Part shown: piece after piece, positions 1 to 6,047 of the stretch | How positions within the stretch are numbered: position 1 is the stretch's first letter | Layout of the letters: each line of letters opens with the position of its first letter | The notes under the pieces: model-generated | Databases searched by the model: none | Told to the model about the DNA's origin: nothing | The model's input: only the letters and a program-made list of their open reading frames with translations | Source: Pseudomonadales bacterium | GTDB taxonomy: Bacteria; Pseudomonadota; Gammaproteobacteria; Pseudomonadales; UBA7239 | Reading direction: 5' to 3' | Assembly (NCBI GenBank): GCA_020443005.1 | Contig: JAGRJA010000254.1 | Coordinates: 1-7,077 of the forward strand | DNA length: 7,077 bases | Made by a program: the position numbers and the translations under genes

Positions 1-2157
1 CCGGTTCCTGTATCCACTGCTGTACACAACAACTTCGGGGTTCACCGCCTTCACAAAGGGCAGCGAGGAGGATGTTTTACTTCCGTGGTGAGGCGCCAGA
101 ATCACTCGGGCGGCAAGGCTTCCACGACGGGTTTCCAACAGCCTGTACTCCTGGTGTTTTTCAATATCACCCGGCAACAAGAGCGAGTGAAAATCATTTG
201 ATATCTTCAGCACGCAGGACAAATCATTGTCGCTGCTTTCCTCGTCATCGGGCATTGGTGAAATAACCTCAAAATAAAAACCATCCCAGCGCCATGAATG
301 CCCCGCCATGCATTTTTCAATAGGCCGATCAACATGAATATCATCAGGCATTCCCGATGCAAGCCTTGCAACATCGAGCATCGACAACACACCTTCTGCA
401 CCACCGGCATGATCCAAATCGGCATGTGAAATCATCAACAGATCAATACTGCCAATGCCCTGCCTCAAAATAGCGGGTGCAACGATAGCCGAACCGGCGT
501 CAAAATCCTCGGTGAAACGGGGGCCAATGTCGTAAAGCAGTTGATGATTTTTTGTTTGCACAAACACTGAGAGCCCCTGCCCCACATCAAACACCAGGAC
601 TTTCATTTCATTCAATTTAAGATTTGTAGCAGCGGGAAAGCAAAGGGGCAAAAAAAGTAAAATGCCCAGATACCGGAACGGCAGGCCCTTTGGCATTAAC
701 AGACAAAGGGCGCCTAACACAGACATCAGCACTGACCACCAGGCATCATTCACCGCATGCGCTGGCGGAATATTGAAAAGATCCTGCAGCCTGTCTTCCC
801 AGAAACAACAAAACCCCAGAAAGCTGTCGAGCACGGCTATAAGTGGCTCAATAACAGCAACCAGTATACTGACTGGAAAGCCTGACAAGCCGGCAAGCCC
901 TGTAAGCAGACATAGCGGCAGTAAAATAAAGCTGACAAAAGGCACTGCAACAAAATTGGCTAAAGGCGAAAAAATACTCAAACTTCCTGTCACCAGCAAT
1001 AACAAAGGCGTCATTGCGATGAATACACTCCATTGTGGTCGAATCCAGTTCCAGTAAAACCCTGAGTTTTTCAAACGCGACGAATAAACAAGCAATAGCG
1101 CAAAACAGGCCGTAAAAGAAAACCAGAGAGAGACCGAAAACACACTTAACGGGGATAGCAATACAACCACCAGCAAGGCAACCAGTAACGGTGTTATCAG
1201 ATTGTTAACCCTGCAGAACAGCATCGCAACCATAGCGCAAAGACACATGACCAACGCGCGCTGGGTAGACAGGGAAAACCCCGCCAGAAATGCATAGACA
1301 AATGCAAACAGAAAACCCGCCAACAAAGCCCAGGTGGCATGTGGCAAGCATTTCAGGGCAGGAAAAAAAACACGGCTCAGGATTGAACCAGACCCATAAC
1401 CAAATAAAACCATCAGTCCAATATGCAGACCCGAAACGACCATCAGGTGCCCTGTTCCGGTATCGAAAAAAAGTTTTTTCTGACGCGCACTTAAGCCGCT
1501 TTTATCACCAATTATCAGCGCTCGCGCAATAGCCGCACCTGACTCCGTGGTGAATTCGTTCAGAATGATTGCTTGTAATTTCTGCCGTATTTTGGAGACT
1601 CTCACAGAAAATGGCATGCCGGGCTCGTTATCTGTGATGCGCTCTCCCTGTTTAACATAGCCTGTGGCCTGTATTCTTTGCTCGAGCAACCAGCGCTGAT
1701 AGTCGAAACCCGCCGGATTAACCAGTCCTCTTGGCCGTTTCAGTCGCACGGAAAGGCGCCAAAAGCTGCCAGATTCTGGCAGTTCATGCCGATACCAACT
1801 TAATCTTATTTTTTTTAAACTGACATTTTTCTCTTTGAGCAAACCACCTGAATCGACAACCACAAAATCAAAAGTCGTTGCACGATCATTCTTGACAGGC
1901 AACCCACTTACAAAACCTGTCACCTCAATGGTTTTGTCCTGCAGGGCGTCCGGCAACTGCTCCTGGTAGCTGTGCCATGAAAAATGAATACCAAAAAGCA
2001 TGCCAAGAGAAAACAATGCCACCAATTTTAATCGGGGAAAAAAAACATAAAGAAAGGTGATGATGACAAGGCAAAAAATGGGCAACCATCCGACCAGCGT
2101 ATGCAATAACATGCTGGCAACCAAACCGGTCACTACGGCAAGAAGTTCCATTCTCAT
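1..2157 (-). CDS. comEC: ComEC/Rec2-family DNA internalization protein (3' end beyond window)
   Basis: This is the inner-membrane channel that moves single-stranded DNA into the cytoplasm during natural transformation. I read an uninterrupted frame of 719 codons that runs off the left edge. Family members are usually about 750-800 residues, so perhaps 30-80 C-terminal residues are missing. The N-terminus has hydrophobic segments followed by a soluble DUF4131-like domain. The Competence core carries the hallmark GTGHLMVVSGLHIG at residues 234-247, followed by many membrane segments. From about residue 520 there is a metallo-beta-lactamase-like domain: VFDVGQG around D524, SHADLDHAGG (H578, D580, D582, H583), LPGD ending at D664, and APHHGS (H690, H691). 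The expected metal-ligand positions are therefore present, which favours an active domain. The first ATG is preferred because AAGGA lies 7 bases upstream; a second in-frame ATG follows two codons later. The gene is downstream of, and co-directional with, the kinase-like gene. ComEC is widespread in bacteria not known to be competent, so its presence does not prove transformability. Confidence 0.95.
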   Translation of the reverse strand, partial: MRMELLAVVTGLVASMLLHTLVGWLPIFCLVIITFLYVFFPRLKLVALFSLGMLFGIHFSWHSYQEQLPDALQDKTIEVTGFVSGLPVKNDRATTFDFVVVDSGGLLKEKNVSLKKIRLSWYRHELPESGSFWRLSVRLKRPRGLVNPAGFDYQRWLLEQRIQATGYVKQGERITDNEPGMPFSVRVSKIRQKLQAIILNEFTTESGAAIARALIIGDKSGLSARQKKLFFDTGTGHLMVVSGLHIGLMVLFGYGSGSILSRVFFPALKCLPHATWALLAGFLFAFVYAFLAGFSLSTQRALVMCLCAMVAMLFCRVNNLITPLLVALLVVVLLSPLSVFSVSLWFSFTACFALLLVYSSRLKNSGFYWNWIRPQWSVFIAMTPLLLLVTGSLSIFSPLANFVAVPFVSFILLPLCLLTGLAGLSGFPVSILVAVIEPLIAVLDSFLGFCCFWEDRLQDLFNIPPAHAVNDAWWSVLMSVLGALCLLMPKGLPFRYLGILLFLPLCFPAATNLKLNEMKVLVFDVGQGLSVFVQTKNHQLLYDIGPRFTEDFDAGSAIVAPAILRQGIGSIDLLMISHADLDHAGGAEGVLSMLDVARLASGMPDDIHVDRPIEKCMAGHSWRWDGFYFEVISPMPDDEESSDNDLSCVLKISNDFHSLLLPGDIEKHQEYRLLETRRGSLAARVILAPHHGSKTSSSLPFVKAVNPEVVVYSSGYRNR

Positions 2158-2320
2158 GACAGTATCCTTACTATCCTTGCAATCGAATTTTCAGTAAACC
2201 CGCACAACGCCCTGGACCTGGCGTTCAACGAGTCGACTCAGGTTCCAAACCCCGGTCTATTTCCCGATAAGCTGAAGAAAGCCCTTGAGCGACTCCTGAA
2301 AAATGGTTTCAGAAAAATCA
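2158..2320 (-). other. Kinase–comEC intergenic leader, no clear gene
   Basis: This 163-base gap lies between the kinase stop and the comEC start. It holds the comEC ribosome-binding site (AAGGA at 2165-2169), a second AAGGA nine bases further upstream (2174-2178) within a tandem nine-base near-repeat, an inverted repeat AACGCC/GGCGTT (2206-2211 and 2220-2225, loop 8), and the perfect 10-base palindrome GAGTCGACTC (2230-2239). I see no intrinsic terminator, so kinase-to-comEC read-through is possible. A weak promoter guess for comEC (TTTACT, 17 bases, GATAGT) matches the consensus at only four of six positions in each box. Confidence 0.5.
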
Positions 2321-3070
2321 TTATGAATCATAATAATTCAGTATTTTTCTGACCCTTTTTTTGTCAGCTTTCGAAAGCCTGCTGGCCCCCGTGTATAAAT
2401 AATAAAATCGAAGTCTTTGTTGCGGGCTTAGAAACTGCCTGGCAACCTTGTCAAGGTGCGCAAGATCTTTCACCACACGGTATTCCAGCAAGGGGGACAA
2501 CCACCAGAAACGACCTGCCGGACTATCAAAAAAAAACAGCTCCGGCTGGTTGTTGTCATTCACAACCAGAATATTTCTCCAGTCCAGGTCATTATGAGCA
2601 AAACGATGCTGGTGAATGGTTCTGACATGCCGGGCCAGTTTTTTTATCAAAGAGAAAAACCAGTCCCTATCCGCAAAAAGTTCAGGACTTTGCCTGACAA
2701 GCGACTCCATATCCATGCTGTTTTCAAGCTCTTCTGTAACAAGCACCCCGCGTACAAATTTCCCAAAACACTTTTCTTCGCCATAGGCCACCACTTTCGG
2801 TACAGGAATACCCCACTGCCTGAACAGAACAAGATTTTCCCATTCCGTTCTTACACGACTGGCACCAAGATATTTGCGTAAATACTTGCCACTGGCATGG
2901 TACTGCTTTACATAAAAATGCCGACCTTCAAAATGACATTTTTGCACCTGACTTCTCGGATCCTTACTGACCAGCTGGCCTCGCAGTTCATAGGCCATTG
3001 CAAGGTCGGAAAAATATCGTGCAATAGGGCTATTTTTATATTCGTTGGTAACTTTCCAGAATTCACTCAT
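2321..3070 (-). CDS. Lipopolysaccharide kinase (Kdo/WaaP-InaA family) protein
   Basis: The 249-residue protein belongs to the protein-kinase-like family that includes the LPS core heptose kinase WaaP, the Kdo kinase KdkA and InaA. Visible landmarks are a probable ATP-binding lysine in FYVKQY (K55), a likely helix-C glutamate in RTEWENL (E76), a hinge-like stretch VTEELEN (about residues 111-117), the catalytic loop HNDLDWRNILV (H159, D161, N166), and the metal-binding aspartate in FFFDSPAGR (D182). DSP replaces the DFG of ordinary protein kinases. I see no signal peptide or membrane span, so it should act on the cytoplasmic face of the inner membrane. The likely substrate is lipid A-core sugar, by family knowledge only; WaaP, KdkA and InaA cannot be told apart here. 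The start is the first ATG with a weak AAAGA upstream. The gene is divergent from the flavodoxin gene and upstream of comEC. Confidence 0.82.
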   Translation of the reverse strand: MSEFWKVTNEYKNSPIARYFSDLAMAYELRGQLVSKDPRSQVQKCHFEGRHFYVKQYHASGKYLRKYLGASRVRTEWENLVLFRQWGIPVPKVVAYGEEKCFGKFVRGVLVTEELENSMDMESLVRQSPELFADRDWFFSLIKKLARHVRTIHQHRFAHNDLDWRNILVVNDNNQPELFFFDSPAGRFWWLSPLLEYRVVKDLAHLDKVARQFLSPQQRLRFYYLYTGASRLSKADKKRVRKILNYYDS

Positions 3071-3141
3071 GATTCTTTGTTATGTCATACTAGTCACTGT
3101 TCAAAAATCGCGCGCATAATAGCACAAGCTATCTCGAAACC
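3071..3141. promoter_or_regulatory. Divergent intergenic region with a tentative promoter
   Basis: This 71-base gap separates two divergent genes, so it should hold promoters for both. On the plus strand CATAAT (3115-3120) is a good -10 candidate (five of six). The best -35 candidate is TAGTCA (3091-3096), four of six, with an 18-base spacer. The transcript would start near 3127, giving the flavodoxin mRNA a leader of only about 15 bases without an evident Shine-Dalgarno sequence. I could not identify a convincing minus-strand promoter for the kinase gene. Confidence 0.4.
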
Positions 3142-3597
3142 ATGAAACAACTCAGTATTATCTATCACTCCAAAAGTGGTAATACACGAAAAATGGCGCA
3201 CGCCGTATTAGCAGGAGCGCAACTTGAGAAAGAGGTTGAAAGCCACTTAATCACTGCTTTTGATGCAAATCTGGCAACACTGGCCAACTCGGACGCGGTT
3301 ATCTTTGGCACCCCGGAAAACTTCGGTTACATGAGCGGTGCCTTGAAGGATTTCTTTGATCGAACCTATGATGATGCGCTCTCAAAACAGATACGCCCGG
3401 CTTACGCCCTATTTGTCAGCGCCGGTAACGACGGTACAAATGCAATCAGGGAAACAAGAAGAATTCTCGCGGGTTATAACATGCAGGAGCTGGCTGAACC
3501 GATCATTTCAAGAAAACGCGTTACTGAGGCGGATGAGCAAGCCTGTAAAGTGCTTGGCCAGACCATCGCCGCTGGTCTGGCGCTGGGTATCTTCTAA
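3142..3597 (+). CDS. Flavodoxin-fold (WrbA/NADPH-dependent FMN reductase-like) protein
   Basis: This is a 151-residue single-domain protein of the flavodoxin fold. The N-terminal strand IIYHS leads into the phosphate-binding loop SKSGNT (residues 10-15), the typical FMN phosphate site. The stretch FGTPENFGYMSG (about 55-66) matches the loop that contacts the isoalloxazine ring in flavodoxin-like oxidoreductases. SAGNDG (93-98) sits where the third FMN loop is expected. It probably binds FMN and transfers electrons, perhaps as a quinone or NAD(P)H-dependent reductase, but the substrate is not visible. It is shorter than WrbA (about 200 residues). There is no signal peptide, so it is likely cytoplasmic. 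The start codon lacks a recognisable Shine-Dalgarno sequence. This is the only plus-strand gene in the window and it converges on ppiD with a single base between the two stop codons. Confidence 0.87.
   Translation: MKQLSIIYHSKSGNTRKMAHAVLAGAQLEKEVESHLITAFDANLATLANSDAVIFGTPENFGYMSGALKDFFDRTYDDALSKQIRPAYALFVSAGNDGTNAIRETRRILAGYNMQELAEPIISRKRVTEADEQACKVLGQTIAAGLALGIF
3557..3581. repeat. Perfect 9-bp inverted repeat at the flavodoxin/ppiD convergence
   Basis: GCCAGACCA (3557-3565) and TGGTCTGGC (3573-3581) are perfect complements around a 7-base loop. The repeat lies inside the last codons of the flavodoxin gene and just past the ppiD stop on the other strand. No U-tract follows on either strand, so it is not a canonical intrinsic terminator. 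It could stabilise or process mRNA 3' ends, or it may be coincidence in coding sequence. Confidence 0.55.
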
Positions 3598-3598
3598 A

Positions 3599-5503
3599 CT
3601 ACTCTTTCGCCTTCCTTTGCTTGATATCAGCACGAGATCGCATCACTGCTTCAACCATCGCCATATCCTGCCTTTCAGCTGCTTGCTGGAGTTGACGCTT
3701 GATCGCTGCACGCTGCTCCTCCGTAACCGAGGCTTCCCCTGTTGTCACCTCTGTAAAACTGATCAAAACCTGATCACCTGAAGGAAGCGTTTCGATATGG
3801 GTAACCGGCGCACCTTCCGGCTTTGCCAGCCTGAAAACAGCTTCAAGAATTTGCCGATCAACGCCACTACTGTTTCGCTCCTTATCAAGTGCCAGCTGCC
3901 ATTCGAACCCGTTTTCACTGGCCACCTGCTCCATCGAATTGCCGGCTTGAAGCAAGGACTCCAGCTCGCGCGCTTTGGCTTCGGCTTTTTGTTTTGCTTT
4001 TTCACTGACAAGGTACGCACTCACATTTTCACGAACATCTTCCAGCGGCAAAATTTTTGGCTGGTTGTGCTCTACCAAGCGCATCACCAGAGCTTCACTC
4101 TCGGAAAGTTCGAGAACATCACTGTTTATCGTACCCTCGAGAAAATCACCGGAAAACGCGGTCGAAATGACTGAAGGGTTCCGGAAGGGGCCGCTCGTCC
4201 CCATACGACCAAATGCATCAGAGGTCATCTTTTTTGCCTGAAACCCATTGCCCGAGATAGCCAGAGCCACATCATCCAGATTGCCCGCGTCATAACTGAC
4301 ATTTTTCATTTGCTCCAGTTTTTCAACATACAGCGTTTCTACCAGTGCAGCCTGTAATTCCCGTTCTATTCTTTTCCGGCTTTCTTCTAGCGTAGGTGGC
4401 TCGCCCTGCTGCTTGTCGAGCAACTTGATGAAGTGGTAACCAAACTGTGTTTTCACCGGCTCGGAAACAGCTCCCACTTCCAATGACGACAAGGCCTCTT
4501 CAAATTCCGGCACAAAAATATCACCTTTACTGTAGCCCACATCACCACCGCTCTCCGCCGAACCAACATCCACAGAATAAGCTTTGGCCAGGTCAGCAAA
4601 ATCCTCACCTGACTTGAGTTTTTCACTGATTTCCGCAATCGTTTTCTGATGACTGCCATCAGCCTTCTCTTCGATCAAAATATGTGCGGCATGGCGCTCG
4701 ATATTGCTTTCAAAATTTTCCAGCTCAATTTGATACTGATCGAGTATGTCTGATTCATGAATGTCCACCAGAGGCAGAAGATCCTTCTTGGAAAGAAGAA
4801 CATAATTCACCTTGACAGATTCCTCACTCAAATACCGATCCTGATTTGCCGAATAATAATCATTGATCTCCTGATCATCGACGGTAATATCGCTATTGAA
4901 AAGCTCAAGCGGTAGCCGAATATAGGAAAAACTGCGTTTTTGATGCAGTAATTCAACCATGTCATCGACCTGTTGCTCGACGATAAAACTGCTCAGGGTA
5001 ATACCTTTCTGAAGCTGATTAACCACATAATCACCGCGCAACTGTTCGCGATAGCTCATGGGTGAAAAACCGGAACTGGCTAACAACTCTGTATAGTATT
5101 CCCGATCAAACTGCCCACCCGGACGAAAGGTTTTGTCGCTAACAATTTTTTCGTCAAGCACCTTGCTGGAAACAGTCATTTTCTTTTTCTCTGCCTCGCT
5201 CACCAACACATTTCTACGAACAAGGTTGTCAAGGGAAGGCCCTCGTATAAAGTCATCCTCCAGAAAGCGTGGATCTATTTTATCGCCCATCATGGAGCGG
5301 AACTGTTGCTTCTGCATTTCCATTGCTCGCCTGAGATCTATCTCTTTGACCTCCTTGCCATTGACTTCTGCGACTGAATCCCGATTCATTCCACCCTGCA
5401 TAAAAAGGGCCTCAACACCGAAGAGGCCAAAGGTCACGATTACCAGGCCGACGATGCCATAAGCAATTGCACCTTGCATATTGTCACGAATATTCTGAAG
5501 CAT
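3599..5503 (-). CDS. ppiD: Periplasmic folding chaperone PpiD (SurA_N/parvulin domains)
   Basis: PpiD is a membrane-anchored periplasmic chaperone that sits near the Sec translocon (with YfgM in E. coli) and helps newly exported proteins. The product is 634 residues, against 623 in E. coli. It opens with MLQNIRDNMQG and a single membrane span at about residues 12-34, with the bulk in the periplasm. A SurA_N-type chaperone region follows (about 40-200). The parvulin domain spans about 268-363, with RHAAHIL, GGDVGYSKGD, VPEFEEAL and VKTQFGYHFIKLLD. These parvulin consensus motifs are intact, although E. coli PpiD itself shows little or no isomerase activity. The C-terminal part completes the SurA-like fold and ends in a lysine-rich tail. 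GAGGA lies 5 bases before the chosen ATG. The gene lies downstream of hupB but behind a terminator, so it probably has its own promoter in the gap; I could not identify a strong one. Confidence 0.97.
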   Translation of the reverse strand: MLQNIRDNMQGAIAYGIVGLVIVTFGLFGVEALFMQGGMNRDSVAEVNGKEVKEIDLRRAMEMQKQQFRSMMGDKIDPRFLEDDFIRGPSLDNLVRRNVLVSEAEKKKMTVSSKVLDEKIVSDKTFRPGGQFDREYYTELLASSGFSPMSYREQLRGDYVVNQLQKGITLSSFIVEQQVDDMVELLHQKRSFSYIRLPLELFNSDITVDDQEINDYYSANQDRYLSEESVKVNYVLLSKKDLLPLVDIHESDILDQYQIELENFESNIERHAAHILIEEKADGSHQKTIAEISEKLKSGEDFADLAKAYSVDVGSAESGGDVGYSKGDIFVPEFEEALSSLEVGAVSEPVKTQFGYHFIKLLDKQQGEPPTLEESRKRIERELQAALVETLYVEKLEQMKNVSYDAGNLDDVALAISGNGFQAKKMTSDAFGRMGTSGPFRNPSVISTAFSGDFLEGTINSDVLELSESEALVMRLVEHNQPKILPLEDVRENVSAYLVSEKAKQKAEAKARELESLLQAGNSMEQVASENGFEWQLALDKERNSSGVDRQILEAVFRLAKPEGAPVTHIETLPSGDQVLISFTEVTTGEASVTEEQRAAIKRQLQQAAERQDMAMVEAVMRSRADIKQRKAKE

Positions 5504-5565
5504 GGGTGTCCTCGTAAAACACGGAGTAATAGAAAATGAAACAGGCCGATAAACTTCAACCGTCC

Positions 5566-5602
5566 AATAAAAAAGGCGTACCAGAAACGATACGCCCTTT
5601 TA
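5566..5602 (-). terminator. Intrinsic terminator downstream of hupB
   Basis: Read on the minus strand, GGGCGTA pairs with TACGCCT (six Watson-Crick pairs plus a G-U), with flanking A-U pairs extending the stem, a 10-base loop, and a run of six U immediately after it. This is a classic intrinsic terminator about 40 bases after the hupB stop. On the plus strand the same stem is followed by only four T, so activity in that direction would be weaker. Confidence 0.85.
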
Positions 5603-5611
5603 ACACAGTAC

Positions 5612-5628
5612 CTTCCATCCAGTGGAAG
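5612..5628 (-). repeat. Small hairpin between hupB stop and its terminator
   Basis: CTTCCA and TGGAAG form a perfect 6-bp stem around a 5-base loop, in the hupB 3' untranslated region and directly ahead of the terminator stem. No U-tract follows. It may protect the mRNA end, or it may be chance. Confidence 0.5.
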
Positions 5629-5640
5629 TTTGGCGATAAA

Positions 5641-5913
5641 TCAGTTGACCGCGTCTTTTAAGGCTTTACCTGCCTTGAAACCGGGGATTTTGGCTGCCTT
5701 GATCTGTATTTCAGCACCTGTCTGCGGGTTTCGTCCGGTTCTTGCAGCACGATCCTTGACTGCAAAAGTACCAAAACCGACCAGCGCAACCTGATCACCT
5801 TTTGCCAGTGCATCGGTAATGCTTGAAAGTACAGCATCCAGCGCGCGACCGGCAGAAGCCTTTGGCAGATCAGTGGCCGTAGCAACGGCATCAATAAGTT
5901 CAGATTTATTCAC
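5641..5913 (-). CDS. hupB: DNA-binding protein HU-beta
   Basis: HU is a small dimeric nucleoid protein that bends and compacts DNA with little sequence specificity. The 90-residue length equals that of E. coli HupB and the sequence aligns end to end: MNKSELI start, AGRALDAVLSSI helix, VALVGFGTFAVKDRAARTGRNPQTG, and the AGKALKDAVN end. The beta-arm carries GRNPQTG, with the DNA-intercalating proline at P63. The start codon is GTG: the next upstream ATG overlaps it in another frame and stops immediately. AGAGGTGA lies just upstream (AGAGG core with 6-base spacing). hupB follows lon and precedes ppiD, the conserved gammaproteobacterial order. It has its own sigma-70-like promoter and a terminator, so it can be expressed as a single-gene unit. 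In E. coli, HU subunits are degraded by Lon, the product of the adjacent gene. Confidence 0.98.
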   Translation of the reverse strand: MNKSELIDAVATATDLPKASAGRALDAVLSSITDALAKGDQVALVGFGTFAVKDRAARTGRNPQTGAEIQIKAAKIPGFKAGKALKDAVN

Positions 5914-5916
5914 ATT

Positions 5917-5924
5917 TCACCTCT
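5917..5924 (-). promoter_or_regulatory. Ribosome-binding site that fixes the hupB GTG start
   Basis: AGAGGTGA on the minus strand is a good Shine-Dalgarno match with its AGAGG core 6 bases before the GTG. It supports GTG at 5911-5913 as the start, which also reproduces the MNKS N-terminus seen in the HupB family. Confidence 0.75.
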
Positions 5925-5974
5925 AAATTAGAAAAATTTACCCTGACAGGAGATTCGAGCGGGCGACTAACCAC

Positions 5975-5993
5975 GCCACACCCTTATTGTGGC
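5975..5993 (-). repeat. Hairpin in the hupB 5' leader
   Basis: GCCACA and TGTGGC form a 6-bp stem with the 7-base loop ATAAGGG (minus strand). It lies just downstream of the predicted transcription start, inside the hupB leader. No U-tract follows, so it is unlikely to terminate lon transcripts. An alternative pairing (CGCCCT with AGGGTG, including a G-U) would use the loop bases. Confidence 0.5.
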
Positions 5994-6005
5994 AGTAGGG
6001 CGAGA

Positions 6006-6034
6006 TTTATACCAACTGCGGGCAACAGGGTCAA
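6006..6034 (-). promoter_or_regulatory. Sigma-70-type promoter for hupB
   Basis: On the minus strand, TTGACC (6029-6034) and TATAAA (6006-6011) each match the sigma-70 consensus at five of six positions, with the optimal 17-base spacer. It sits immediately after the lon stop and points at hupB. The start would fall near 5999, giving a leader of about 85 bases. This suits a highly expressed nucleoid protein that needs more transcript than lon. Confidence 0.8.
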
Positions 6035-6047
6035 GCATAAAACCTGC

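Noticed and set aside
662..1057. 131-codon open frame on the plus strand inside comEC
   Set aside because: It lies wholly antisense to the well-supported comEC frame, and its product is low-complexity and serine/lysine-rich with no recognisable domain.
2456..2881. 141-codon plus-strand open frame opposite the kinase gene
   Set aside because: The minus strand encodes clear kinase motifs over the same bases; this product shows no family resemblance.
3356..3781. 141-codon plus-strand frame spanning the flavodoxin end and the ppiD end
   Set aside because: It overlaps both real genes out of frame; the flavodoxin frame has the FMN-binding motifs and this one has none.
5940..6005. tRNA-like stretch (GCTCGAATCTC resembling a T-arm) between lon and hupB
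   Set aside because: No acceptor stem pairs across a tRNA-sized span and no anticodon arm is evident; the bases fit a hupB leader better.
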